Assembly: GCA_021442155.1 (NCBI GenBank)
Contig: CM038225.1
Location: 85,200,925-85,264,924, forward strand
DNA: 64,000 nucleotides
Source: Cymbidium sinense
Lineage: Eukaryota > Streptophyta > Magnoliopsida > Asparagales > Orchidaceae
Reading direction: 5' to 3'
Position 1 is the first letter of the stretch, and each line of letters starts with the position of its first letter. The notes beneath the pieces were generated by a model. The model saw only the letters and a list, made by a program, of their open reading frames with translations. It ran no database searches and was not told the origin of the DNA. The translations under genes were made by a program, and so were the position numbers. Positions 36,771 through 49,637 of this stretch are shown here, piece by piece.

Positions 36771-38010
36771 CAACCCTAGGTCAAGTTGACATGTTACATT
36801 GCTAATATGTCACTCCAGTGGTCTTTTATAGTAGAAGATATGAATCCCTGAGCTTTTTTCCCTAAATTAGCTACTGCAAACTAAAAGGCACCCTTTGGTT
36901 GGATAGTTCTCCCTCGGCTGAGAAGTTATTCCCTTTAGATTAGTAAATTCGTGTTAGATCAAGGCCACCATAGCCCCTACTCAGTGCAGTCCATGGCAAA
37001 CCGATAGGATCCATCAAAAATAATTTAAAAAAGTAAATAAATGAAATTAATCTTGATTATCTTTGAGTTGATTTAAGTCTCCCAGCAGCATTCACTCAAT
37101 AGTCAGCCCTAGGTCGAGTTGACATGTTACCACACTAATGTGTGACACTAATGGTCTTTTGTGGTGGAAGATGTGAGTCCCCGTGCTTTCTTCCCTAAAT
37201 TAGTCACTGCAAATTGAAAGGCACCCCTTTGGTTGGATAGTTCTACTATGTGGCTGGTAGACTGTTCCCTTTGGATTGGTAAATCTGTGTTAGATCAAGG
37301 CCACCACGGCCCCTACTCAGTGCAATCCATCACAAACCGATGGGATCCATCAAAAATAATTAAAAAATAAAATTAATCTTGACTACCTTTGAGCAAATTT
37401 AAGTCCCCCAAAGGCATTCACTCAGTAGTCAGCCCTAGGTCAAGTTGATATGTTACCTCGCTAATGTGTCATTCTAGTGGTCTTTTGTAATGGAAGATGT
37501 AAGTCCCCACGCTTTCTTTCCTAAATTAGTCACTACAAACTGAAAGGCACCCCTTTGGTTGGATAGTCCTATTATGTGGCTGGTAGACTATTCCCCTTTA
37601 TATTGGTAAATCTATGTTAGATTAAGGCCACCACAGCCCTTACTCAGTGCAGTCCATCACAAACCAATTTAAAAATGGGATCCATCAAAAATAATTTAAA
37701 AATGAAATTAATTTTGACTATCTTTGAGTTGATTTAAGTTCCCCAGGGGCATTCACTCAAAAGTCAGCCCTAGGTTGGATTTGATTCATTGCCTCGCCAA
37801 CTGATCACCCCTACGATTGATCTTTACTTTGGATGATGTAAGTCCTACTATGAGTTCTTCCCAATATAGTTGATGCACACTGAAAGGCAAACCCTTGGTT
37901 GGATAGTCCTACTATGTGGTTAGTAGACTACCCCTTTGGATTGATAAATTTGAGCTAGATCAAGGCCACCATGACACCTACTCAGTGCAGTCCATATCAA
38001 ACCAACAGGG
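36770..38010 (+). repeat. About 330-bp tandem repeat, four units, in the Tat-2 spacer
   Basis: Units start at the phrase CCCTAGGTC or a close variant near 36775, 37107, 37434 and 37764. Each contains GGTCTTTTGTGGTGGAAGATG or a variant, then AAAGGCACCCCTTTGGTTGG, then AAGGCCACCAYRGCC and CTCAGTGCAGTCCAT, and ends in an A-rich stretch (ATCAAAAATAATTTAAAAA). The last unit is the most diverged. Tandem repeats between integrase and 3' LTR are known from Tat-lineage elements. Their role is unknown. Confidence 0.85.
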
Positions 38011-38340
38011 TTCATCTCAAAAATTCAAAACTTAAAAATCCAAAACAAATTCCTTCTAACCTCCCTAGTGAGTAAAATATGAAGCAAATTTAACCCTCCT
38101 CCTTTAGTGGAGCTCAAACTAAACAAACAAAACAAATCTAATCAACTTCCTTCAGTGGATTAAATAAATAAAGAAAATTAATTTTCTCCCCAGCCAGACT
38201 CAAAATCAAATCAAACCTCTCATCCCCCAGTGGATGACTTGAACCTGCTTCCCTAGTGGAAGGTTCACACACTCAATCCCCAATGGATTCCTCCTTCACT
38301 CTCTTATGTCTTAGGCATAAGTAGAGTCACATTGCATTAA
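38011..38340. other. Remaining spacer upstream of the MITE
   Basis: A-rich and C-rich sequence with recurring short phrases such as CCTCCCTAGTGAGT and CCCCAGTGGATG (about 38060-38290), again suggesting a decayed short tandem repeat. No gene. Confidence 0.4.
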
Positions 38341-38809
38341 GGGGTTGTTTGGTTGCTTGCATTTGAAATGCAGTGTAAAAGGAATTCAGTGTAAAAGGAT
38401 TACTTTAAAGTTGTTTGGTTGAGAGCTTTACAAATTCATGACTTTGCTTTTTTTGTTTGGTTGACAAAATGTAATGTAAAGTAAACTGAAAGTTTTGACA
38501 TCTGAGGGTCATGCGGCTGACGGCGCCACCACTGGTGAGGCCGCCGCGTACCAACGGTGGCCGATGGTGGCTGCAAGATCCGGCGATGATGGGAGGCTAG
38601 CTGGCGGGCCCCGGCCACATCACTTTATTATTGGTGTATTTGGAATTCTCCCAGGCTAATTCAAATACACACAAATTCCTATCTAGTGTATTTGGACTAC
38701 ATTACATTACACTGAAATTTTTACTATACTTGCAACCAAATGCTTGAAATATTCAAAAGTGTGCATTTGGAATGCAGTGCATTCTAAATGCACGCTACCA
38801 AACAGCCCC
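38341..38809. mobile_element. PIF/Harbinger (Tourist-like) MITE, 469 bp
   Basis: Terminal inverted repeats of about 35 bp: left end GGGGTTGTTTGGTTGC, right end (reverse complement) GGGGCTGTTTGGTAGC, and the following bases TTGCATTTGAAATGCAGTG and GTGCATTTAGAATGCACTG also match closely. It is flanked by TAA on both sides (38338-38340 and 38810-38812), the three-base duplication typical of PIF/Harbinger. The centre (38510-38610) is unusually GC-rich and contains no transposase. Thus it is a non-autonomous copy, moved by an enzyme encoded elsewhere. Minus-strand frame 38436-38618 crosses the GC-rich centre and is not a gene. Confidence 0.92.
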
Positions 38810-38940
38810 TAAGTCCTTAATTCCTTCTACACCTTGGGTTGGGAGTAGATCATTTCTGTTAGTGCTTGCGGTCATTCGATGTTGTTGATCATCTCGACCA
38901 CAATACGGGGTCTTGTCCACACACACTATTGGGCACCCTT

Positions 38941-40812
38941 TGTTGACTTCTTTTTTAGGATGAGCTCTCAACCTCTCCATCTTAGAAATAGGATTCCTCT
39001 TAGACACTAAGAGTTCCTTAGTCTTAAGACACTTCTAGTGATTAGGTGAACACTCAACCTAATCCTAGAGACTTAGAAGAGTTAGCCATAGGGATAGGTT
39101 ATGCCTTAGGGGTGTTAGGAAAACTTGCTTGAACCCAATCCTTACTCTCTTCTTTCAAGTCAAACTTCAAAATTCAAATCAATTTCAAACTCAAATCAAT
39201 TTCAAATTCAAATCAATCTCAGATCCAAAGCAATCTCAAATTCAAATCAATCCTAAATTCAACCCCAAACCAATTCCAAATCAAATCTCAAATCATGAAT
39301 CAATTCCAAATGATTGAAATCCATGATAAATCCCAAATCCAAAATCTTTCTAAGTTATTTTGATTACATCTTATGGACTTAGCCAAACCAAATCCTAAAT
39401 CTGAAATCATGAATCAATTCCAAATGATTGAAATCCATGATCAATTGTAAAATCCAAAATCATTCCTAAGCCATCTTTGATTTCTCATTATGGACTTAGC
39501 TCAAATCAAATCCAAATCAATTCAAAATTAAAAGATCTTCTCACAACCCATTTATATTCTCATTTATATTCAAAAATATAAATGAAATATAAATTCAATT
39601 AACCAAAACTAAATTCAAAACTCAAACCCAAATCTACCTTAAATTCAATCTTACCCTTTTAAGTCAAACTCTTGAACTTGATCAAATCAAATTCAAATCA
39701 ATCCAAACCCTTAGATTTTCTTCATTATTCAATCAATCATGAATCCAAATATAAACACAAACTTCAATTATAAAACCAAAAATAAATTCAAAACTCAAAC
39801 CCAAATCAAACCCATGTTCATTCCTTTGAACTTGAAATTGTCAAATGAATCAAAACCCATTTGACTCCAAATCTCTTGCAAATGGATTTATATTTCAATC
39901 ATAAGTCCATATGTGAGTTCAACCAAACTTGAAACAAGCCTTGATCAAGTCAATTGACTCACTTAAGCTCACTTGACCCAAAGTGACCTAAAGCACCCTT
40001 TTGATCCAAAGTTTAATCCTACCCAAATTGGATTGAACTAAGCCCACTTAAGCCTCACATTGTGAGCAACAATCATCATAAGATGATCAATCACTCAAAT
40101 TGGACCAAACAAGTCAAAGTTAAGGGTGACCAAGTTAACACTTAACCCAAACAAAACCTAAACTAGCCAAAATTTACCATAAGACAAATTGATTTCAACC
40201 CAGTGAGTCAAATTCATTCTAAGCCACTTGATGAACTTGACCAAAGCCTTAATTGGCCAACTAGACCCAACTTATCCCAATTGGTCACGAACCCAACTTG
40301 ACCTAAAAGGTAAAAATGAGCCAAAATTAAATCAAACCAAAATTGATTGAAACCAAAGCTTGCAAAACATTTCAAATGACCAACCAAACCTAAACGAACC
40401 CATGACCTAACCTAATTAAGTCAAATGGGTCAAATTAGTCAACTTGACCCATTTGACCTAAATGAATTCAAATGAATCAAATCCAAATATAAACAAAGTT
40501 GAACTAAACCAACGATGCCAAAACACTTCAAATGGTCATATGAACTTTACTCAACCCTTGGTTTGACCCAAGTTGACCCATTTTGACCTAAATGGGTCAA
40601 CATGAGCAAAATGATATCAAATCAACTCCAAATTCCTTGAAAATTTGCACAACGTAATTTCAAACTATTAAAATCTGTCCAAACTAAAATCAAAGCTAAA
40701 TGACCATTTTATCCCTAGGTCAAGGGGTAACCCATGGCCAATTCTACTTGGAATTTAGTCAAATCCTTTTCATGGCCACTTGGCACCCTCTTAGTGGACC
40801 AAGTGGACCATT
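38941..40812 (+). repeat. 3' LTR of Tat-2, truncated
   Basis: Begins TGTTGACTTCTTTTTTAGG and follows the 5' LTR closely through the phrases GGTGAACACTCAACCTAA, CTTGAACCCAATCCTTACTC, TGATTACATCTTATGGACTT and TTGGCACCCTCTTAGTGGAC. Relative to the 5' LTR a short piece near 39128 is deleted. It ends abruptly at about 40812 within GTGGACC, where the sequence turns into Mutator-related DNA. Hence the right end and target duplication of Tat-2 are lost. Confidence 0.85.
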
Positions 40813-41480
40813 TTTTGGACTGAATATAGAATTCAAACTAATGGAAGAACTTGATTTGTTAATATTTTTATGCTTAAAGTCTAGCATTTCTTGATAGAAT
40901 TATTTTTTAGCTAGTCTTAAGTTTGGATGGCACATTCCTAGTAGGTAAATATTAAGGAATTTTGGTTGCTGCTATTAACATTGATGCGAATAATGGCCTT
41001 TTTCCTTTGATTTACTTGTGTAAAAAGTCTAAGAAATTGCATGAGTTATGGTCACTATAGAAGTTAATAGTATTTGCAATAAAATGTATTGGGTCAATTG
41101 CACTAATGATCTCTTTACCTTTAATAGGTGCATGAAAAATATTAAAAAATCAAAAATATTCAATCATACCATTTAGATAGCTTTGATGGGCATTTAAGCT
41201 CATGTTGTATGATGACTTGTCACTTGTAATTTTTATTAAACATATTCAAGGGTATATTTTATATATGCTTGGTTGTTTTTGATTACTAGATACTTCATGA
41301 TCTCATTTACATTTGTAATTTTTATTTTTTCTTAAGGTTGGGGAGTTTTATAGAGTATTCTCTTAGTGGGTATGTTCTTGTACACTTCTATAAAGAGCTT
41401 AACTTATCCCCAATAACCCTAAATGTAATTATAGTCGAGTGCCTCCATTTACTTCAAGTGTGGTCATAAGAGAGATTATA
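40813..41480 (+). pseudogene. Mutator-like (MULE) transposase remnant
   Basis: From about 40922 the plus strand reads LVLSLDGTFLVGKY, one stop, then GILVAAINIDANNGLFPLIY and further LHELWSL up to about 41060. This fits the core of MULE transposases, 'SxDGTFLxGKYKGxLLxAxGxDANNGxFPxAY', including the first catalytic Asp of DGT. Downstream parts are too decayed to follow; a FKCGHKRDYM-like reading near 41457 may be a zinc knuckle but is weak. No Mutator terminal repeats were seen. It would have catalysed cut-and-paste transposition. Confidence 0.8.
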
Positions 41481-42829
41481 TGTGGGTAGGCCAACACTTC
41501 ACATTTTATTTGTAAGGGACGTAGTAGGAAAGCTTTCTGGCTATAGGTATAATGCCTTTTAGAATTTATGCATTTAATTTATATGTATTCTTAATTATCA
41601 ATTATAAACCTCATGAGCCAACACATGTTTTGATGATTATAAATAATGCTAGTTAAACAATTGTTTTCACTAATCAGTTATGTGTAGGCTATGGTAAGCT
41701 TTTAATATAGGTATTACAAATAAGCAGTTCAATGAAAATTGACTTAGAGAGCATGAACAATGGTTACTTTCAATAATTAGATTAAGGCGGTGCCCATGAA
41801 GACTATAAATGAGGAACGTTTGATGCTAGAAGATCTAAGTTGAGCCCAATATTATAATTATAGTATTTATATTTAATTTTGTTTCAATATAATTAGCATG
41901 TGAATGATAAAAAATAATTAAGTCGACGTATACACTTGAGGGACTATAAATTAAAATTTGTGTTGAAAATCATACTAGATGAATCTCTATTTTTGTTAAA
42001 TAATTTTTGCTATCATAATTAAGTTAGTTAATTAAAAATATTAAAATTGAACAAATGAGACTATATAATCTCTAATCATACTATACGATTATTCACTTTT
42101 ATTAATTATTGTTAGCCCCCTGATTAATTATAATTTTATCTAATTTGATTGATCAAATAGTATGATGAAAATCATATAATATAAATTTATTTGGTAATTA
42201 CTTGATTTGAATCCATAATTCTATGGATATGATGAAAAAACTTTAGCTTATTGAGTTTTTTTTGTACGATGAAATCATATAGGCCAAACATATAGAGAGT
42301 TGATTTTTTAGTTTGTATCGTTCATATAGTATGACCTTAATCGTACAATTCAATCTTGATGGCTGATGAGACGATCATATCATTCAGTATCCATAAACCC
42401 TAGAAAATTAAATTAATTGTAAAGTATGATGCTTATTGTACAGTACGATTGGGTTGATTTTATTAAAAAATATTTTAAAATTTTTTTATTCTAACTCTTC
42501 CTTTTAAATACCCCTTTTATAAGTCTAACATATCAACTTGAACATAAGAGAGCTTAAGTGAGTATTAGAAAAGAGTGTTTTTATTAAAAAAAAGTGGGGA
42601 GAATTATCTCCCATTTTCTCTTTAGAGATATTTTATTAGTGACATTTCATTTTAATCTGATTATTCTTTTTCATTCACTTTGCAATTAAGAGGTGAGCTT
42701 TAACTTGAGAGATTATTCTTGTAGAGTGCTTGCATGAGATTTTACTTTTTTTGGACCTTGGAGAGAGAGTGGCATTCTTTTTATCTAAAAGGAGAAGAGG
42801 AGCAATGTAGGGTTTCTCCATTACCTATT
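41480..42829. other. Unassigned AT-rich DNA
   Basis: No frame or motif recognised. Between 42060 and 42460 short phrases related to ATCATATAG, GTACGAT and ATCGTAC recur on both strands, hinting at an old repeat. The right part (42540-42820) is rich in GAGAGA and TTTTT and resembles an untranslated region of an unknown element. It ends at the start of C7. Confidence 0.35.
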
Positions 42830-43672
42830 TGTTGACCTCACATTTAGTGAGGTTGACACTTATCATCCTTAGTCATAGAACTTCAATCTTAGTAAGAGTT
42901 CCTCACTTAGAGCACTAAGACACTTCTAGTAATCAGGGGGACCCTTAACCCAAACTTAAGACTTATAGGTTTTAACCTTAAGGTTAAAATAATTTGACTA
43001 GTAGTCCCCACCTAGTCCAAATCAACCCAAAAGTCTCATAAATCAAATCAAATTAAATCAACCTCATTATAACCTCAAACTTAAACCATGCACAATTGAC
43101 TCCAAATAGGTTAATTGATTCATTTAGTCCAAATTAACCCATTTGGCCCATTTAGGTTATCTTGATCCAAACTTCAACAAACCAAATTGATTTTAACTAA
43201 TCAACCCTAAGACTCCCCAAAACACTAACATACCCAAACCTTATCGGATTTTAACTAATCAAACAAAATTGATTAATCGACTATGGTAAAGGATAATGCC
43301 AAAATTAATAAATTTTGGAAATTTGGAAGGACTTAAGGAAATTCTGGCTAAATGGGTTGAATTGATCCATTGGGACCCAAATCTAGTAAGCAATGGGTTG
43401 GCCCATTTATCTTGATCAAAACTATTAAGGTGAATTAACTTTTGTTAAACATTCTTTCCAAGATTCCTACCAAAAAAGATGAGATTATTTGTCCATTTGT
43501 TTATTCAATTTTAATCATGAAGGTGAGGAATTCCCATTTGGGTTTTATTTAGACATTTTGACCCATTTAACCAAGTTGAACCATTTAGGATAGTCAAATT
43601 GGATTGGGTTCAACTATACATTATTTGATGGCATCCTTGGCTACAATCACCTCCGTTGATTAAATACTAAGG
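42830..43672 (+). mobile_element. LTR copy C7, diverged head piece
   Basis: Starts TGTTGACCTCACATTTAGTGAGG, so the head hairpin is kept with a shorter loop, and shares the phrase AAGACACTTCTAGTAATCAGG with the other copies. Beyond about 43000 it differs from C1-C3 but keeps the WTTGACC/GGTCAA character. Cut at 43672 by C8. Probably an older or separate subfamily. Confidence 0.65.
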
Positions 43673-44597
43673 TGTTGGCCTCACTTTTGAAGTGAGTTTA
43701 ACTACCTCTTCTTTAGACCAAGAATTCATCTAGGTACTAAGGTTCCCATAAGATTAAGACACTTCTAGTGGTTAGGTGAACATAGTCCAAAACCTAGAAG
43801 ACTTATTGGATTTGGCCATATGACTAGACATCAGCTTAGAATAAGTAGGACCCACCTACATTAAACTCAATTAAACCATATACTAAATTAATTCCCCAAG
43901 CCCAAATCAAGTGACTCCAAACTAAACCTCAACCAACATCAATTTGCCCTATGCTTAATTTGACCCATCATGGTTCAATTTGGTTAAATGGTCAAGTTGA
44001 CCTGATCTAGCCCATTTAGGCTTAAGAGAGCTAAAGCCAAAATCAACTCAATCCAATTGAAATTCAATTCATCCAAACTCATTTTAATCTCAATTAAACT
44101 TGATAGAACCTTGATTTTAATTCAACAGGACCAAACCAAGCCAAGTTGGCCCTTAGCCCAAGTTAGCCCATTTGAACCTTATAGGGCTAAAATTCAATTC
44201 AATTTGATTTGAGCAAAATTAAATCAATCTAAGACTCATGATCATTCCAAACACCCAATTAAACATTTTCACTCCAACCCATCCAATTCCACCAACTGGT
44301 TCAACTAAATCAATTTGACCCTTTTGACCTAAAAGATTCAAATGAGTCAAAATCCTATCTAACTCGAATTGATTATAACCAAAGCCATCAATCAACTCTA
44401 AATTCATCATTGAATAATTTTCAATATCTATTGACATAAATTGAACCCAATCAAGCCAATTAGCTCACCTAACCCCTAAAGGACCAAATTAATTCAAATT
44501 TCAATCCAACCTAATTTGGATCAATCCAATCCACTCAACCTTCTCTTAAATGATTATTAATCACCATTGATCATCTAATTGCAACCAACTAAGCCTA
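43673..44597 (+). mobile_element. LTR copy C8, head piece
   Basis: Starts TGTTGGCCTCACTTTTGAAGTGAG with head hairpin, and has the phrase AAGACACTTCTAGTGGTTAGG. It goes on into the W-box zone and is cut at 44597 by C9. A 72-codon minus-strand frame at 44219-44437 is antisense to the repetitive zone and not a gene. Confidence 0.7.
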
Positions 44598-47500
44598 TGT
44601 TGACCTCACTTTTAGAGTGTGGATTCAATCTTCTCATCATAGATCTAGGAGTCTTCTAGGCACTAAGAGCTCCTTAGTCATAAGACACTTCTAGTGATTC
44701 AGTGAACACATATCCTAAGCCTAGAGACTTTGGAGGATTAGCCATAGGGTTAAGATCATGCCCTAGGACCTAGGGAAACCTACCTAGCCTATAACCTAAA
44801 CCAAATCTACACCTAACTCCTTAGCCTAAACCCAAACTCAAATTCAATTAACCAAAATCCAATTAAATTCCATATCAAATCCAAACTCCAAACCAAATGA
44901 TTGAATTCAAACTCCAAACCAAATGAAACCTACCCTGAGCCCTATGATTTAATCCTATGGACTTAGCCAAAATTCCCTATAATTCAAACCAATTATCAAT
45001 CAAAATTCAATCCTTCAATCATCACTTCAAACCTATCCAAAATCTACAAATCAAATCAAGCCAAAATCAATTCAATCAACCTAAGTTAGCCCATTTGAAC
45101 CAAAATGTCCAAATGAGCCAAAATCCATTTAAACCCAAATCAATTGTGACCAAAGCCATAAATCAATCCCAAATTACATATCAAACTCAACTCAACTTAA
45201 TTTAACCTAAAATCGATTCAATTGACCCATTAGGCTCACTTGGCCCAAAGTAACCTAAAGGACCCATTTAAGCCAAAGTCTAATCCAATCCGAATTGGAT
45301 TGTACCAAACCACTCTAAACCTCCTACAACGATTATTGATCATCCTTGATTGATCAATTGCAATCAATTAGGTCAAACCAAGTCAATTTGGTCATTTGAC
45401 CAAATCAACCCATTTAACCTACATGAGCCAAATGAACCAATTCTCATCTAAGCGAAATCAATTCTCACCAATGATTCATACCAACCTGAAATCAATCCTT
45501 AAACATGACTTGACCTCAATTGAGTTAAACCAAACCCAATTGGCCCTTTTACCCAAGTTGACCCAATTTGACCTAAAAGGCCAAATTGGACCAAATCAAA
45601 ATCTAATCCAAATTGATTCAAACCAAGTACTCAAATTCATTCCAAATTGATTATTGAGCATGATCAAAACCTTGATTGAACCCTATTTTGACCAATTGAA
45701 CCCAATTGACCTATTTATTTGGCCTAAATCATTGATAAATCCAAATTGATTGAAATCAAAGCTTACAATCATCTTTAATCGGTCAATTAAACCAAAACCA
45801 ATGCCTAACCCAAACTAATTTTACCAATTTGGCTAAATTGGTCAACTTGACTTATTTGACCCATATGAACTCAAATGAGCCAAATCTAAATCTAAGCCAA
45901 TTTAACCCAAACCAGTTGACCCAAAATATTCCAAATACTCATTTGAACTTGACCCAAGCTTTGGTTTAACCTAATTTGACCAATTGGTTAACTTGACCCA
46001 ACCTAGCCCAATTTGATCTACATGGGTCAAATTGAGCCAAACCCAATCAAATCAACTCCAAGCCCATTCAAACTTGGCATGACCCATCCTTGGGTCACCT
46101 TGGGTCAGCTCAAATTCAACCCAACTCAAAATTGAAGCTGAATTGACCCATTATCCATTGGGTAAAGCCCTCCACATAGGACAAAATCCAAATTTAGGTG
46201 GTCAACATCCCTCCTTTGCATTTGCCACCTTTTAGCTCAAAATAGACTCTATGTGGCTAAAACCCAAAGGGGTTAGGTAGCTTGGTCAAGGGGAGGTGAG
46301 TTAACCCACCTCCCCTCATTGACCTATCTAAAGGAGATGGAGACAACACAAGGAAGCCAACTGGTTTGGAGATGGAGACCTCCTCACTTAAATTGAAGCC
46401 ACTAAGTACATTGAAGGCCACCATTCGATACTGATCACTTTAAAGCTTGAGCACTGACAAACTCCTTGGGTGATTTCTCGTTTGATCATCATTTATGATG
46501 AAAAAACCTGAAATAGAAAGCTCAACTCCATCCAAATCCACCAAATCGCAATGGTTTTCAAATTAATTCTTCCCACACATTCACCGAGCTCTAGTGAGGT
46601 GAAAAGAATCTTCCCCCAATTGATTCGAGCACCAGAAGTCCATCCTAGCCTAACTCTGATGAGTTTTCTGGCAACGATTGATCCACATAGCCGTCAGCAG
46701 GGAGTCAAGGCTCCATCTTCTCAATAGGGCTTTGCCTCTTCAAGGCAAAGCTACCTCGGTCAGTTAGCCACCGGTCGGATGCAAGTATATAGTCTGGACA
46801 TCCCAGAAATATGAAGCATTAAGTAGCCCCAAGGAGGTCATTTGATTATCTCACTTCCCTAGCTTAAATAATAATATGTACTCACTTACATCTTTTATAT
46901 ATATGTATGTGTACGTGATTAAAGAATGAAAACTCTCTCTCTATCTATCAAAATACATACATTCATAATTACCTAAGTCACTAAAATGTGTAGTATGTTG
47001 ATGTTAAGCTTCCTTCCTTTGTTCATGTATAAGAATTTACATAAGTTTGAACGCTAATAAGTATATAATCAGGATATCCTAGGAATACATGACTTTAAGT
47101 AGCCCCAAGGAGGTCATTTTATTACCTCACATCCCTAGTTAACAAAGGAACACACTTATTTGATTTCATTCATATGTATTTTGGTATTAGAATTTGGATA
47201 GAGCTTTAATTTATAAGTATAAATAATTCAATCAAACAAAATATAGATTCCAACTAGGTGCATTCATCCATCATTTAACTGTGCCAAAACATATGTTGTA
47301 TGTATAGGTATGTTAAGGACTAAATCCTATGCATGTAATAAGTGATGGGAAGGAATGGTTTAACATGTGCTATGTGGTAGTAATCCAACTACATTAATCT
47401 CAAGATGTCTTTCATATTGAATAGGATTATTTAGAGTTAACCTAAACTTAGGATTAATAAAAGTTTTAATAAGCCATTCACTAAAAAGAATTAAATCAAA

Positions 47501-48408
47501 TTAATGTGCTTTAAAAAGTGGCTTAAAGTATGGATGAAAGAGGTTAATCCTCTTTCCTCTTTTTATAACACTTAGATGTTAAGTGTAAACCACATGAAAC
47601 AAAACAAAACATGAATTAAAACTCACAAATCAACTAAATAACTTGAAGTAAAACCAATCTTCATGATTAAATTGAACATTTCCACACTCAAAAAATCATA
47701 ACTCTAATGCTTAGTTAAGACATACTACACAAAGCCCTAGCACAAACATTATAATTAAGCCACCACTTCTAGTCCTAATTTAGGATGGTGTTTGTGTGAT
47801 GTATATTTTGTTTTGTGATGTAATACTTTAGACTGGATGTTAGGTGTATGTTTCATAGACCAGATGTTAGGCCATCATTAGACAATTCATATTTTTTATA
47901 GGGGATTATGCTAAAGGGGCTGCTTAAAAATAAATATGAATGCTTTACTTGGAGGTTGCTTGAGTCCCTAAGCATAATCCAAGTTAGGACAGGTGGGCTT
48001 AGTTACCCATGTGCAAGGTACTAAGTCCAAATCAAAAATATAATTACTTGATATTGTATGTATGTTTAGCTAACCTCTATTTTGCAGAAGTTCTTAGATT
48101 TATTTTTCATATAAAATGTAATTTTATAATAGGGATTAGGATTAGTGCTATGGAGGATTAAGATGAGTAGTGGCTTGAAGGCTTATTCTTGGGCTGCCCT
48201 GTGATGCTTTTGGAATAATTCAAATCAAATGAAGAAAGGTGGACATGAAGAAAGGAAGAAGTGAAGACCCCCATAGTATGTATTCATTTCTAATTATATT
48301 TATTCTTTTATGTTCCAGGTTGTATAAGGGTAGCTACCCACCTTTTTTATCTTTTTGGGGTGTATGGCGGAACCCGACCGCACAAGCCTCTTATTCTTTG
48401 CGTAAGTT

Positions 48409-48414
48409 TATAAA
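48409..48414 (+). promoter_or_regulatory. Candidate TATA box in C9
   Basis: TATAAA followed by an A run, at the same relative position as in C1, C4 and C11. Confidence 0.3.
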
Positions 48415-49611
48415 AAAAAAATGCTTGATGTTATGTTTAGCTTGCATATTAGGATCGCATCTTTTTCATAGTTTCTTAACATTTGATGCTTTAATATGTG
48501 TCCTGGATGCGGTAGACTCCTAGGACAAAATTAATCTTTCTACCTAATTAACTACTCATAATTAAATTTTAAAATAACTCATAACCTCATCATAAAGCTT
48601 AGGCTCTAAATAAGATAATTAAAAGATTTAGCAACCCCATAGCTGCTGTATGGTTGTATGTCTCACATCATGCATGTCATATTCCTTCTTCCTTGAATAT
48701 GGGGATCTCCATCCTTACACGATAAAGGAATGCTTGACTTGTGAGGGCATCCCTTGTGGTGAAGAACACCATTTTCTCACTGATTTAGCCACTAACCCTA
48801 TTTCATCATGCATTTAGGTATAAAAATTCTAAATCCTTTCTCCAAAATGATTGTGTCAAAATGAATTAAAATTTATAAAGATTTGTATTTTTAGACTAAG
48901 TCATGTGCTCATACCACTCATGCTCTAGTCTCTTAGGGAGTGGGTCTAAAATTTTTGTCACTTCCCAAACTAAATAACAGCTTAAATCATCTTGTAATTT
49001 CATAAAATTGGCCAACATGGTTTTGAATCATAGGAGGTATTAGCTGGCAACCACTCCAGGCGGTTGTAAGTCTAGAAGTTGGACGATTTACTCTCTCTTA
49101 TGGAAGTAAATCATAGCGTCCACCTCTCGCTTAGCTTTAGGTCATGCTTTAACTTATATTAAAGTTTTCTAGATTTAGGATCCAAGTTAGCTAGTTTCCT
49201 TCGAGCAACAAGCATAAATCTTCACCTCTTAGGCATTTTCACAACCTTGTGTTGATAGATTATAAGCCCTAGCAATCTAATAAAATTTCAACTCAAACAA
49301 AATAAATCCTTTCAGTTTCAAACATATAAATCCTCATCATAGGATAGGTTGGAGTGCTCACTAGGCTTCCAATTATCATAGCACTTCCTACTTATTTGCC
49401 TTTGGATTCCAAAATAAGTCTTCAAATTGAACAATCCCACTTGATTTCCTAAAATAGCCAATCTTTTGATAATCTTAACCTTGAAATCTTTGGAGATAAT
49501 AATTATTTACTTTAATCGAGAGTGTTCTTAGAAAAAAAATTTTTCTAGGATTTAATTAATTATGTTGGCTTGCCTCCATAAAAAACTAAAGAACCAGACA
49601 TAAAATAAACC

Positions 49612-49637
49612 CTATTTTAATTTTCCATGTAAAATAG
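49612..49637 (+). other. Tail stem-loop in C9
   Basis: CTATTTTA and TAAAATAG pair over 8 bp around a 10-base loop. The matching place in C11 has CTGCTTTA and TAAAGTAG (61640-61665), so a T-A pair is replaced by C-G with pairing kept. In C4 the stem is TGCTTTAC/GTAAAGTA (32548-32571). Confidence 0.6.

Larger units (their letters stand above)
16652..40812 (+). mobile_element. Tat-2: nested Ty3/gypsy Tat-lineage retrotransposon
   Basis: A long plus-strand element containing 5' LTR (16652 to about 19300), leader, gag, protease remnant, RT, both RNase H domains, integrase, a spacer with tandem repeats, and a truncated 3' LTR (38941-40812). The two LTR starts are closer to each other (same subfamily, start TGTTGAYYTCWTTTTTAGGATGAG) than to C1-C3, which supports them as a pair. 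It is inserted in C3, and in turn hosts solo LTR C4 (25295-32830) and a MITE (38341-38809). Without the nested parts it would be about 16 kb. All reading frames are broken. No primer-binding site or polypurine tract could be identified. Confidence 0.85.

Noticed and set aside
38881..38940. Polypurine tract before the Tat-2 3' LTR
   Set aside because: The bases before TGTTGACTTC are C- and T-containing; no purine run is seen.
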